Shown piece after piece: positions 31,451 to 42,454 of a stretch of DNA of 64,000 nt. This stretch comes from Punica granatum (Eukaryota > Streptophyta > Magnoliopsida > Myrtales > Lythraceae), in NCBI RefSeq assembly GCF_007655135.1, contig NC_045130.1, positions 36,638,605 to 36,702,604 on the forward strand. Reading direction: 5' to 3'. The notes under the pieces were generated by a model, which saw nothing but the letters and a program-made list of their open reading frames with translations, made no database searches and had not been told where the DNA came from. Both the position numbers and the translations under genes were made by a program. How positions within the stretch are numbered: the first letter of the stretch is position 1; each line of letters begins with the position of its first letter.

Positions 31451-32379
31451 TGAGCTGATGCATATACAGGAGTAACTGTAACTACAGTATTTTAGATATA
31501 GATTTACATGGCTTGTGCTCGGTGGGTCGTTGTTGCCGAATCTTCATTATGGAGGGAGCCCAAAATTCCAGGTCAGTTGTATGGCATTTCCTCTGTCCAT
31601 TGATACACACGCTGAGAAAATCATGGCAATGCCAATTCATGAGTATCACAGCTTTTGAATTTGATCCATATCAGAGTCGGGACAATCCTCATGTAGTATT
31701 TACATTCTCATTGAAATCCTGTGTATTCATGTATCTAACGATCGTTCGCAGTCTACAGTATCATCCTTCAAGGATGATTTTCGGACTTTCTGTTGGAATT
31801 TGGACTGATAAAGCCAATGTTACTCGGTCACTTTTCTGTTTGCCTTCAATCATCGATGAGACTATGGTAGGAGCTGGGCCTGATCTGTTCTTTTAAGAGT
31901 GGCTCGAGTCATTTGCGGACGGTGGTCATGTTGGGGCAGAAATCAGCACCCTTCAAGCACAGGTGGGCAATGGCAGCAAACTGCGATCCAGACACAAAAA
32001 AACATCATTGATCAATAAGCTGAGTTCAGTATTCAATCGGATTAAAGAGATGCATGTCATCTTGCTTACCTATTAAACTGCCGCTGGAGGGTAATCTCTC
32101 TGCATCCTCGGGTTGACGATTTCGCTAACGCTATCCTTTTGGTTAAACTGATATTCAATACAGAAAAATCGTTCAATTATTATGGTTTCGAGGGTTGCTT
32201 TCCAAGTGATAGTCATTAAGACTGCAATCTAAAGGAATAAGGGACCCAAGGTTTCTTGGTAGTTTTCTTGATGGAAAATAAACATCTGCTCCAGAAAGGA
32301 GCATTCATTGAGACAGGAATTCCAAGGTGATAGCTGAATTAAATGGACTCAAGGATGTCGCTTACTCGAAAGTACTATA
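31451..32379. other. Spacer, no gene recognised
   Basis: About 930 bp of mixed composition between the hAT remnant and the kinase pseudogene. An open stretch at 31513-31896 (+) has no family likeness. The part nearest 32380 may hold decayed kinase 3' sequence. Confidence 0.5.
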
Positions 32380-33190
32380 ACTGTAGGAGATACGTTCCCT
32401 TTGGCTGGTCAAGTCGTAGTCAGCAATCTTAGCTACAAAGTTGCTGAAAATCAATATGTTGGAAGACTCAATGGCTCCATGGGCGACTTGCACGGCTGCC
32501 ATTTCATGTAAGTAGTCGAGTCCTCGTGCAGCCTGTGCAGCTATTCGAACTTGCTGATCCCAACCCGACCAGACATTGGGTCTGCGGCTTCTCTGTTACC
32601 GGCTTCAGTAACAAACGTCAGGAACTGGAAGCAACCTCTCATATTTCAGATGTATTAATCTCGGTCTTAGATATTAGATCAGGTTAAGATTTAACTAGAA
32701 AAAGAGGTCTTGATTACGTATGATCTACTTACCATGAAGAAGCTCATGGAGAGTGCCAATAGTTGCATACTCATAGACCAGGATACGAGATTCCAAGTTA
32801 ATGCAGCAGCCCAGAAGAGCAGTGACATTCGGGTGCTTCAGTGACGATGCTATCGAAACCTGTGGTGCCAACAAATCAGCAGGAAAGAATATAAACCTGT
32901 GTCTTACTAACATCGATAAAAACTGACAGGGAGTGTCCGATCTTCGTCTGAATTGCAACCAACCTGGACTCAAAATGCATCATCAGATTGCTTGCACTCA
33001 TATATAGCTTCTCGATTGCTGCATCCTTGCCATTCTTAAGGATCCCTTTCTATACTTTCTCATAGGATCGATATCCAATATGAGCATCCACTCCAAAGTT
33101 GTTTGTGATCTCCTTCAGTTCATCGAGTGGTATCTGGGGGACTTGGATCGGCAGATTCGGAATGGGCTGGTTTCTTCCATCTAAGGTGGC
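32380..33190 (-). pseudogene. PTI1-like receptor-like cytoplasmic kinase pseudogene
   Basis: PTI1-like kinases are plant cytoplasmic Ser/Thr kinases in immune and stress signalling. On the minus strand the pieces come in order: 33175-32975 (QVPQIPLDELKEITNNFG, a decayed P-loop IGYRSYEKV ending in a stop, then KNGKDAAIEKL); 32860-32736 after a CAG (VSIASSLKHPNVTALLGCC, VYEYATIGTLHELLHG) to a GT donor; and about 32588-32380 (WDQQVRIAAQAARGLDYLHE, then HGAIESSNILIFSNFVAKIA and DYDLTSQ). The family should have HRDIKSSN and ADFDLS here, so the catalytic HRD aspartate is lost and the DFD motif altered. The C-lobe is missing. Family assignment is firm; it is inactive. Confidence 0.85.
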
Positions 33191-33964
33191 AGGTTCTGAT
33201 TCATATTCATCCTCAGAGTCATACCACTTTTTAGGGTTATATTCATCCCGAACCTGTGCCGTGCTCCGCCTCGGCCACCCTTCCGTTCAGCTTTAAAGCT
33301 CCTTCGCGATAACACCCCACTTCTGCTCTCCATACTTTTTGAACTTTCATACCAGTTTGGGCATCTCCAGAAACTCCTCGAAATCTAGCTCCGAGTAATG
33401 GATCTCCCGATCCTTAATCCGGTAATACCGCTTCCAGCAGCTCATACCTGATCGGTGCAGGCCGCTTTGGCTGGCAATATACTCCCAGTCAACCTCCTTG
33501 CCAAAGCGGCGGCCTGTATTTGATCGGTGCAGGCTACTTGCACGGGTGATTTCAATGACTTCTAGTAGGTCATGTACTCGTCTACCTCCCACATGGACTG
33601 CAGACTGCTTGGACTTCTCGAAAGCCACCTGCCACGGGTCTGCCACATCCCATGGAAGAACCCCGAGTTGATTGAAATACTGAAACAGGATCCATTTCTC
33701 TTCCAACTTTTTCAAATCGAATCACAGCACCCTGACTAGGATCTCCATCAATATCTCCCGTGGTACTGAAAACAAGTCGTAATTAAAACCAAGTCCTAAT
33801 GAAAACCAAATACTAAGTAAAACCAAAGGTTACTGAGTATACGTACAGCGAGACAGGTGGTTCAGGAATCGGTCCCTAAGTAGCTTATTGAACAGAGTAA
33901 TCAGCTTCAACAGTATCAACCTAGTGTAGTACGCCTTGAAAAGTTCTGGATCCTCTTCTTCCAT
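33191..33964 (-). pseudogene. Myb/SANT-like upstream part, in frame with the kinase pseudogene
   Basis: An ATG at 33964-33962 opens MEEEDPELFKAYYTRL, a first-exon-like piece with a GT donor near 33846; it resembles a plant family I cannot name. After an acceptor near 33770, the minus strand runs KKLEEKWILFQYFNQLGVLP and, from 33500 on, EVDWEYIASQSGLHRSGMSC and WKRYYRIKDRE, then EKWGV-like KYGEQKWGVIAKEL. This pattern of spaced tryptophans looks like Myb/SANT repeats. Stops occur near 33340 and 33280. The frame passes through QVRDEYNPKKWYDSEDEYES and then, without changing phase, into the kinase part (QPIPNLPIQVP). So this is a single chimeric reading unit. The Myb call is tentative. Confidence 0.5.
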
Positions 33965-34398
33965 TGTTTTCCAAACTAAAGAATATACCACTCATAAATT
34001 TAGTTACGCGAGATTATCTCAAGATTTCTCACAAGCAACAATAGATGATGAAGTTCGAGATAATTACTCAAATCTACGAGACTGGGCGTTATGGTTGAAT
34101 CGCATAAGAGGTTGATCGTCTCGGATTTTGTCATGCTCCTTTGCAGACACTCTTCTATGGAACATCGAACCTGTAAAGAGTCATGAAACTTTTACATATC
34201 GAAAGCAGAAAAAACATCGAACAGTCAATGCGAAGGCCCTACGCACACGACCAGTTCTTCGAGTTCCTTTGGCATGTCACATTGCTTCAGCATTTCCAAT
34301 AGCATGGGAGATCGCTGTGATACAACGTGAAGTGTCTTTCTATAGTGAGGGACACGACCGCTTGAATATGATCAATTATGCTAGTACGATAAAATATA
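33965..34398. other. Spacer before the MULE
   Basis: About 430 bp without a recognised gene. It ends with the left copy of the TAAAATATA target duplication (34390-34398). Confidence 0.55.
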
Positions 34399-35251
34399 GG
34401 GTAAATTGCACCGGTTGTCCAAAATATTTTATAAATATTTCATGATGGTCCAAAAAGTTTTTTTCGCTACATGATGGTACAAAATGTTTCAAAATTGTTT
34501 CATGATGGTACAAACTGTCAACTCGAGCTTGACGCCGTCAAGCCGATGCTAACGTGGCTACTACGTGTCACCTCCTTGCTGACGTGGCCGAAAAATTTTA
34601 AATATTCTAAAAATTTTAAAACTTTTAAAAATAATTTTAAATTTTAAAAACTTTTAAAAATAATTTTAAACTTTTAATTTAAATTTAAAATTTAAAATTT
34701 AAAATAATTTAATATTAAATTTTAAGAATTTTAATATTAAATTTAAATTTTTATAAAATTATTTAAATAAATTTTAAAAAATTAATTAAAAAAAATTAAA
34801 ATAATTTAAAATTTTCAAAATTTAAAATTATTTTTTTATTTTTTTTCTAAATTTTTACTCTTTTTTGAATTTTTTTTTTTTTTAAAAAATTAAAAATATT
34901 TTAAAATTTTTAAAAATAATTTTAAAATTTTTAAAATTTTAAATTTTTTTATTTTTTTCAAATTTTTTACTCTTTTTTTGTATTTTTTAATTTTTTTTGT
35001 ATTTTTTTGGACTTTTTAAAATTTTATTTTGTCTTAAATGATGTGGTGCACTATGATTGGTTCCACGTAACAAAAGTGACACATAGGACGCGCCACATCA
35101 GCAAAATGTTAACGGCGTCAGCTCGAGTTGACGGTTTGTACCATCATGAAACAATTTTGAAACATTTTGTACTATCATATAGCGAAAAAAAACTTTTTGG
35201 ATCATTATGAAATATTTGTAAAACATTTTGGACCACCGGTGCAATTTACTC
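34399..35251. mobile_element. Non-autonomous Mutator-like (MULE) element, 853 bp, with 9-bp target duplication
   Basis: The ends are GGGTAAATTGCACCGG at left and its near inverse CCGGTGCAATTTACTC at right. The terminal inverted repeats extend about 150-170 bp, including ATGATGGTACAAAATGTTTC and its inverse. Perfect 9-bp direct repeats TAAAATATA flank it at 34390-34398 and 35252-35260. A 9-bp duplication with long TIRs is the Mutator signature. The core, about 34590-35030, is almost only A and T, dominated by AATTTTAAAA-type words, and itself strongly self-complementary. No transposase is encoded. Confidence 0.85.
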
Positions 35252-35299
35252 TAAAATATATAATCATTTCGGTAGTGCCTAGATGATTAACACAGCAAT

Positions 35300-36245
35300 C
35301 AATCCAATGACGAGATCATGATCGGAAAATCACAAGAAACCAAAGAAGGAGAGAGAGCAAGAACCCAAGATAAGGGAATCAATGGCTTCTTCTGTAGATT
35401 GTGATCAAAGAGGCAGATTCTGATATAAATACTGAAGAAGAACAAGAACAAGAAGAAAGAAGCAGCAACAGCAGCAGAAGCATATGTTGGAATTGATTCC
35501 ACTATTTGTGGGCTTCTATTAATTGCGGGTTTCAATTTTCATATAACGGATAGAGTTTGGGTCTGTTTTGGGTCTGTTATGAGACATGCAGATAACCCGA
35601 TTTATTGTGATTTTTTAGCGGGTCAACAGTCCTTAATTATTGGGTGTTGTGGTTAGGCAGCAGTGTGAGCTCTCTTATGCAATTGGCCTTTTAATGGGAG
35701 AGCCCGTTAGAGTAAATAACTATTGTGAGCTAGATCTGCTCTCCAACCCTAAGCAGTTTTTGTCGTCCCACTGAGGTTGCATGATCTAGAGGGTAAAGGA
35801 GAGGAAGTTCCTGGTGCAATTGATTGACCAATCAACGTCTTGTGAGCGTTGATCTGCAGTTTCGCATTCGACATGGCTCATTCAGGTATGTTTTATTTGA
35901 CTTGTATAACCTTGATCTATCTACAGTATCCTGGGAAAAGAAATCTATTCGATGCCTATCAGCATACACTTATGAGTTAGCTATGGCTAGTGTACCAGTG
36001 AAAGAACAAGCCCGAGACCAAGAAAAATTTCCAGCTAACTCGAGGGGACTCTTTGCTCGTGCTATTATCGACAGCAGGTACAATAAGATATCGAATCATT
36101 CTCGGGCTTTTCCTGATTTTCTTGACTCATGATAATATCATGATCGGAAAATAACGAACCTGAGGAGAGAGCCAGAATCAGAGAGATGGACTCAATGGCT
36201 TCTTGTAGATTCTGATCGGAGAGGTGGAGTCTGTCATCTTATAGT
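35300..36245. repeat. Direct repeat pair (about 115 bp) enclosing unassigned sequence
   Basis: 35312-35425 and 36135-36240 share ATCATGATCGGAAAAT, GAGAGAGCMAGAA-like, TCAATGGCTTCTTSTGTAGATT and GATCRGAGAGGYRGA-type blocks in the same order. The 700 bp between them has a small open frame (35824-36132, +) with no recognised family. A duplicated 5' gene segment is one explanation: both copies contain ATGGCTTCTT. Confidence 0.5.
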
Positions 36246-36299
36246 TGAAATAACGACTTAACTGAGTAAGAAAAAGAAGCAACTGAGATAACGACTCGA

Positions 36300-36735
36300 A
36301 ATTTTTATAGGAAAAGCACAACTTTTACACTTTGTTCTATATATAGCACAATCTTTAGAAAATAACATAAAAGACACGATATTTACATTTTTTTTTAAAT
36401 ATAGCATAACATTTAGAGTGTAGCACAAAAAGAAACGACATTTACATTTTTTCCTAAATATAGTACGACCTTTAAAAAATAATACAAAAAGACATGATCT
36501 TCAAGTTAAGCAACGATTTTAGCACGTTAAAAAAAGATCGTATCTTTTTGTGCTATTTTCTAAAGGCCATGCTATATTTAGAAAAAAGTGCAAATATCAT
36601 GTATTTATGTGTTATTCTTCTAAGATCGTATTATATTTAAAAAAAATGCAAAGGTCGTGTTTTTTTATGCTATTTTATAAAAATCATGCTATATTTAGGA
36701 AAAAGTATAAATGTCATGTTTTTCTTAGGTGATTA
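36300..36735. mobile_element. Foldback element with tandem subunits in each arm
   Basis: Left arm (36305-36500) and right arm (36535-36730) are inverted. Each arm is built of about three units near 65-70 bp that repeat CTATATTTAGAAAAAAGTGC-type words and TTTTTATGTGCTATTTT-type words (right) or their complements (left). The centre is near 36510-36535. No protein is encoded; the small open frame at 36550-36732 is a by-product of the repeats. Confidence 0.6.
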
Positions 36736-36956
36736 ACCTAATTTTTATATACGTATGAGTTATATTCCAGAGGAAAGGACTAGTCCAACTCCATGAAAAC
36801 TTTATAATTTAAAGCAAAAAAAATTAAATAAAAGAGTGAATGACCTAAAAAAAAGTCGCATTTTTTTCATGTTTTCTTTAATATAGTACGAAGTAAAATA
36901 AAAATTTTAAAAAATAGAAAAGAATAAATAAATAAATAAAAATTCGGAAATATGAG

Positions 36957-37335
36957 ATGTCGTTTGATTCTGAAATTGAATTCTACTCTATTTCACTCCA
37001 CTCCTTTATTCTCTTAATTCAACAATATAATCATTATATTCTTTTTATCTTTTTCTCTCATTTAATAATAAATTCTCTCACATACAATCATTATTACAAT
37101 CAATTTTTTAATAATTAAATTTCCATATACTTTTACATACATATATATACACATACTTTTTTTTTGTCTTTTCGTCCCATTTAATAATAAATTTTTACAT
37201 CTATTTTTAACTATTAGTACAATTAATTTTTAATAATAAATTTCCATATATTATATATATAATAGCTACTTTTGTTTAATTAGACTGGAGTAGAGTGAAG
37301 TAAAATTCCAACTCCAAAAAGTTTCTTCCACGACG
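36957..37335. mobile_element. MITE-like element
   Basis: Left end GAAATTGAATTCTACTCTAT followed by TTCACTCCACTCC; right end GGAGTAGAGTGAAGTAAAAT followed by TCCAACTCC, which is its inverse with mismatches. The interior is AT-rich with two similar TAATAATAAATTTYYRCAT stretches. No coding sequence; no clear target duplication. Confidence 0.5.
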
Positions 37336-37579
37336 TGGTCGACTAACCTATATAACCCATGGTAGAAAGTCTAAAATGGATACGGGAAATTTAGTCACTT
37401 AAGATTGGAACATTACATGATTAACAAACTTGTCTCGTATAATTTATGCCTTGTTAATTCTTATTATAAGTCTATAATATGCTCTCGCAGAATTACTGAC
37501 AACGACGTGACTCTTATAGGAGTACAAAACTAGTCGAAAGCATTGTGATCGAGACTAAATCAACACCTGAACATGAATT

Positions 37580-37995
37580 AGTCTTAATTAATAGGTTGAA
37601 AATCAACACCTCGTAATTCATCAAAAGAATTACGAAGATCATGTCGATCCAAATAATTCAAGATATGCTTATAATAGCATCGAACGTTGATCCGTACATT
37701 AGGAAGTTCTTCTATGTCTTGCCGCCTCCAAGACTTCACCATCCCGCCACGGCGGATGAAAGCTAATCTCTCCTTGTCGGCCATCCTTTGTCTGCAGATG
37801 TCTAGCATTTGGCATCAGGCTGTCGACGGCCGGCCGACAGCCCTCGGTTACTGCCAATCGCTGGGGAGGTCGATGGCAGCGCTGTGGCGGCACAGGGGAA
37901 AACAAACGGCCCAATAAGTACTCGGAAGCCGCTGCACTGCATCTACCAATAGGTTTTGTGATACTTTCACCGATTTTGCTTATCTTCTCCAAACC
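37580..37995 (-). other. GC-rich coding-like island of unknown identity
   Basis: On the minus strand, 37992 to 37699 is open (KISKIGESITKPIGRCSAAA at its start), and 37808 to 37584 is open in another frame (ERLAFIRRGGMVKSWRRQD, then DIEELPNVRINVRCYYKHI). The opening words resemble the N-terminus of RPS5-type CC-NBS-LRR immune receptors, but nothing after them does. It is a GC island in AT-rich surroundings, so a captured or decayed gene piece is likely; identity is open. Confidence 0.3.
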
Positions 37996-40900
37996 TGAAG
38001 TGTTTGTAATATCTTTTTATTGTCAACAACGTGATAATTATTTAAATCATTATTTTATAACGATGGTGTCCAAACATAAGCCGCTAATTTCACGTTTTAC
38101 GTGACATTATGTAAGTTCAAGAATAGACATGTCCAAACGTAATCCGGCTTATATGGATTGTGCATACATGCCTAATAGAGAGTATTCTTTTACATAATAT
38201 CATGTTGATCTCAACTTGAATTTTTACCAACGGAGTCGTGCCCTTCAATCAGCAGACCGATCCTATTGAGTTAATGGGATGATTATTATTGTTTCTCCAT
38301 CATTTTTCAAGGAAAACTTTTAGTTGCCATGTTCGTTTATTGTCCATCTTTATATCACCTTATACCAAAATTAAATGCATATCCACCACTTCACAATGAT
38401 AGCCTCCACATAATACTCACATTGTACGAAGTTGCGTGGTACACTTCGAGGAGTACGTACTGCATTTCTAAAAAAAATAAAAAATAATAACGGATATATC
38501 CTCTCTATCGGTTGAAAATTAATCATGTTCCAATGCCAAGTTGACTCTAATAACAAAATTACATACTAATATTTTTATGGATAGTACGTATTCTAATAAT
38601 AATGAGTATAGGGAAGTAAATTTTGGTATTTTCCGGTTGCATTAGAAGTATACCATCCTGCTAAAATTTGATGTTCCTCAATATATTGCTTCCTTTGCTG
38701 CTCAAGATCAGATCACTATATCTGCTGCTTTTTGCCAACAGATTTACAAAGACGAGAATATTGAATGATGAGAACATATAAAATGGAGCTAGAGTCCAGG
38801 AGGATCAGGATTCGGAAACTACCTATTTATCCACGAAATAATAATGAATTAAATTGAACAATTTGCAAAAGGCTATTCTCAACTATACCAAATGGAGAGT
38901 CTGGTGATATCGCAAGGTTTTTCTTTTTTTTCGGTGACAAGGTTTTTTAAACATATTAGTTGAAAGTATAATCAATCGGACGTTTGCTTGGTCCGACCAC
39001 ACTTCCTAGTATATTTTTCAAATAAATAGAAAGTTCATAAATCTAATATAGAAATACGAAAAATGAAGGGAAAAAGGATATGAAAAGTCCCAATAAAACG
39101 ATAATCAAATTGAATACCTTCTGCTTCCGAATCTCTGAACTTGGATTACTTTGCTACCCATTATATTTGAGTGATACGAACTCAATCTATCGAACGTGCG
39201 CCCAATATGGGCCATTGATAGCTTTGGCCTCCTATGTTTTCGGAAATCCCAATTTGCCCGCTTTTTTTTTTTTTTGGCTTGCCTGCGATGAAGAAAAAGG
39301 AAGACATGCTTACAGTCACAGCGGGGTGAAATGGTTAAATACAGCCTCAAGCTCGGTAATTATTTCATACTCTCCGATAACGTTTAGATTTCTTTGAAAT
39401 ATTATACAAGAATGATTATGAGAATCTCTTAATCCGAGCGCGCGTAAATGACATGCTTTCTACTCTTTTGAAAAAATGAACTAGTCGAGATACGCTCAAT
39501 TGACTTCGGACCCCGCTCGACTGTCAATCGAAGATATGGTAACATAGGAATTTGGGCTTTCTTTGGGTGCCCAAACTGATGACTTTGAGAATCCCTCCCA
39601 AAACAATTCGCCCAGCTCAAGTTGAGCGCCAAAAATTTCCCTCCATTCCCAAAAATATCCTCGCCATATATTAATAATCCCTCAGACAACCACGGCCATC
39701 ATGCAATGACGGTTTCGCCCTTGGGCCCTCGTGGCCTCTCACAGCGAGCCACCTCAGCTTATATAGCCTAACCATAACGACCTCTCAGCTGAGAAAACTA
39801 GAGATGTATAAACCAATTGGAAGTGGAAGTTTCAGATCTAATGTTTCTTACACTAAAAACAAGGCAATAAAATCAAGAGAGGGTATACGTAATGGGACTA
39901 TTTCCGTCCATTTACTAAATATTTAGGATTTTTATTTTAATGTACTATGCTCATGAGTTTTCCTTGTAACCGAAAAAAAAGAGCAATAAATACATATTGG
40001 CATATTCATTGAAGTTGTTCATAATACCAAATTTTGTCATATAAATATGTGTATTTATGCGTTTTGGTTCCTTTAAAACTGAAAACAATATTTAATTGAA
40101 AAAAGAAAAACTGAAAACAATATAAGAAGTATCATCGTGAAATGATTTTTCGGAATTGATACCTATTATAATGATTCAGATGAGCCGAAATTGTGAAGTG
40201 AGGGTCCAATTTCATGCCTCCCACAATCTAAGTTTTAGGGAAGGTGTAGGAAAGACTATGTGAATTGCATGTCAATTGATCTCGTCGGGTATTTATACAT
40301 TCCTACTATTAACGTGGTGGTTTTGTCGGAGTCCTCCGTGGCTTCTGTAGTTTGGATGATGAACATAGAAACCATCTGTTCTTTGGATTTTCTGGGATCA
40401 AGAAGATAAGGGGAGCTGTGGCTAGTAAACTTAATGTCACAAGACCTGTGGGGAGTTGGCAAGAAGAATTGATGCTGCTGCAAGTTCGAGAGAGGAATGA
40501 AGCTGGAAACTATTGTCAAAATGTTACGTGGACGGGTTATATTTATTATGTCTGAAAGAAAAGGAACTCGAGACTCTTCAACAACAAGAGATTGGAAGAC
40601 AACGTAATGGTGCAGCTGATCGTAGATAAATCAAGACTTAAAAGCGGCATCCTTGCACAACTTTAATATTAAAGTTAGTAATTGCTATGTTGCCAATCAA
40701 TTTTGTTTGAGAGATTTTACGTAACTAATTTTCTGTCATGTGTGTTGCACGGATTCACTTTCATATATTAATATATCATTTCTTATTGTAATTATTTACA
40801 TTTTGAAACTTAAATTTTCTGATTAGAAATAATAAAAAATTTTAGTTATTGATTATAATTTTAAATATTATCTTAATATTTTTCGGTAATAATAAGAGTT

Positions 40901-41865
40901 AGTTAATTACTTTTTGGGCATATAGCAAGTTAATTATTATGACAATATTTTGAAACTATTTATTTTTCTCTTGACATAACAAAATAAAAAACAAATTGAC
41001 TTACCACTACTCTTTACAAAAGCGTTCCAGAATTACGGTAGAATTACACTAAGAAGTAGCTCCCGATGCAAGAAACTGTGTCGTTAAGAAGAAGAGCAGG
41101 GGGACTCTATAGAAAAGTGTAGATAAATTTTATGAATATTTTACTCGTGCCGACTGTGTCAGGGAAAAAAAAGAGTAGCCATAGAACTCATTTGGTGCAG
41201 TGTAATTATGCGTGATTTCGTAAGTTATCCCACCCTCTAATGAGGCCAGAATTGAGATTGACGAGCTAAAATTGAGCAATGCATCAAAAATGGTTTTCTT
41301 TTGAGATTTTTCTTACTTATATCAAATTTATACTAGTAAATGGAGAGATATTTCCTTTTTTTTCAGATATGTAATAGTGTTTGATTATTGAAAATGTTTC
41401 TTAGTACATACAAGTTCATCTTGAAACTATAAATTTTAGAAATATATCATTTCATATAGTGAAGCTATCTTCTCCGAATCAGTATCAAAATCGAGAGTGA
41501 CGGATGACTTTGGACGCATCATGACATGTATCAGACTCGACAATCTTTGTATAGCTTGAACATAACACGGTGCGAGGCAATTGGAATTTTTTTTTTTCCA
41601 AAAAAAAGGGATTGCATGGGAAGGAAAGAATATAATTGGGGTCAAACTTGCTCCTCTAGCAGCCTTTGATAAGGGTCAACCCCAAGGTCGCACCACTCCT
41701 CGCGCGCTCCAAGGTCCACTCGTCTCCGCACCCAGGGGTACTTTCGTACTTTCACTTGACACAATGAATAATAAATAATAAAAAAAGAATGGAAAAAAAA
41801 AATACAAGAAAAATGTTTCGTCTCTCAGGCCGTAAGAACACAAAAACGGGAGCGAACTCACAAAG
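37996..41865. other. Long spacer before ATXR3
   Basis: 3.9 kb, AT-rich, with no intact gene. A plus-strand stretch at 40340-40555 reads VASKLNVTRPVGSWQEELML, which faintly recalls the end of a LINE reverse transcriptase (zf-RVT region); this is weak. T runs at 39263 and 41590 suggest other small retroposon tails. The last few hundred bases should hold the ATXR3 promoter. Confidence 0.5.
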
Positions 41866-41866
41866 G

Positions 41867-41899
<33 letters not shown>

Positions 41900-42454
41900 A
41901 AGAGAGAGCAGAAACACAGAGAAGGGAAGAAAGAAGGGAGAGAGCTCGTCGGAAAGATTTTCGCCGTCGCCGGAAGCCTTGAATTTCGCTTCGAAGCTCC
42001 TCCGTCCTCAGCTTCTCTCGATCTCCCTCCCCCGTGGGCTTCCCACTTGGTGACCTTTCTCGAGGCGCAGCTCCCGAGATTTCTCCTCCGATCTGTCGCC
42101 GGAGCTCCCAATTTTCTCGGTGAGTGCTTGTCGCCCTGTTTATCTATTAGCTCGTCTGCTTCTTCTTTGATTCGTTGAATTCCGGGGGGACTGGGGGGTT
42201 CTTTATTGGAGCTCAGTCGAATCGAGGTTTTTGGGCGCGAGCTCCTGGTTCGTGTTTTGGGTTTGTTTAAAACCCTACATTGGCAATTGTATTGACTTCT
42301 CTCTCTGTTTTGGTTTGAGCTAGGGTTTTGGCTCTGCGAGGAGGCCTGGAGACTGGGAGAGATTGAAGACAGGCGCATTGCAGCATGAGCATCGACAGCC
42401 CCGGCACAAGGGAGAATTAGGGTTCCGCAATTCTGGGGAAGAAGGCGAATTTCC
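41866..42454 (+). promoter_or_regulatory. ATXR3 leader region with AT/AG microsatellite and likely 5' UTR intron
   Basis: An AT run followed by an AG run (41866-41910) sits about 550 bp before the ATG. Plant genes often have GA/CT repeats close to the transcription start. A consensus donor (TCGGTGAGTGC at 42118-42128) and a possible acceptor (GAGCTAGGG near 42320-42328) suggest an intron in the leader. There is no transcript evidence. Confidence 0.4.

Noticed and set aside
34590..35030. A/T-only block as an independent regulatory region
   Set aside because: It is fully explained as the core of the MULE bounded by TIRs and the 9-bp duplication.
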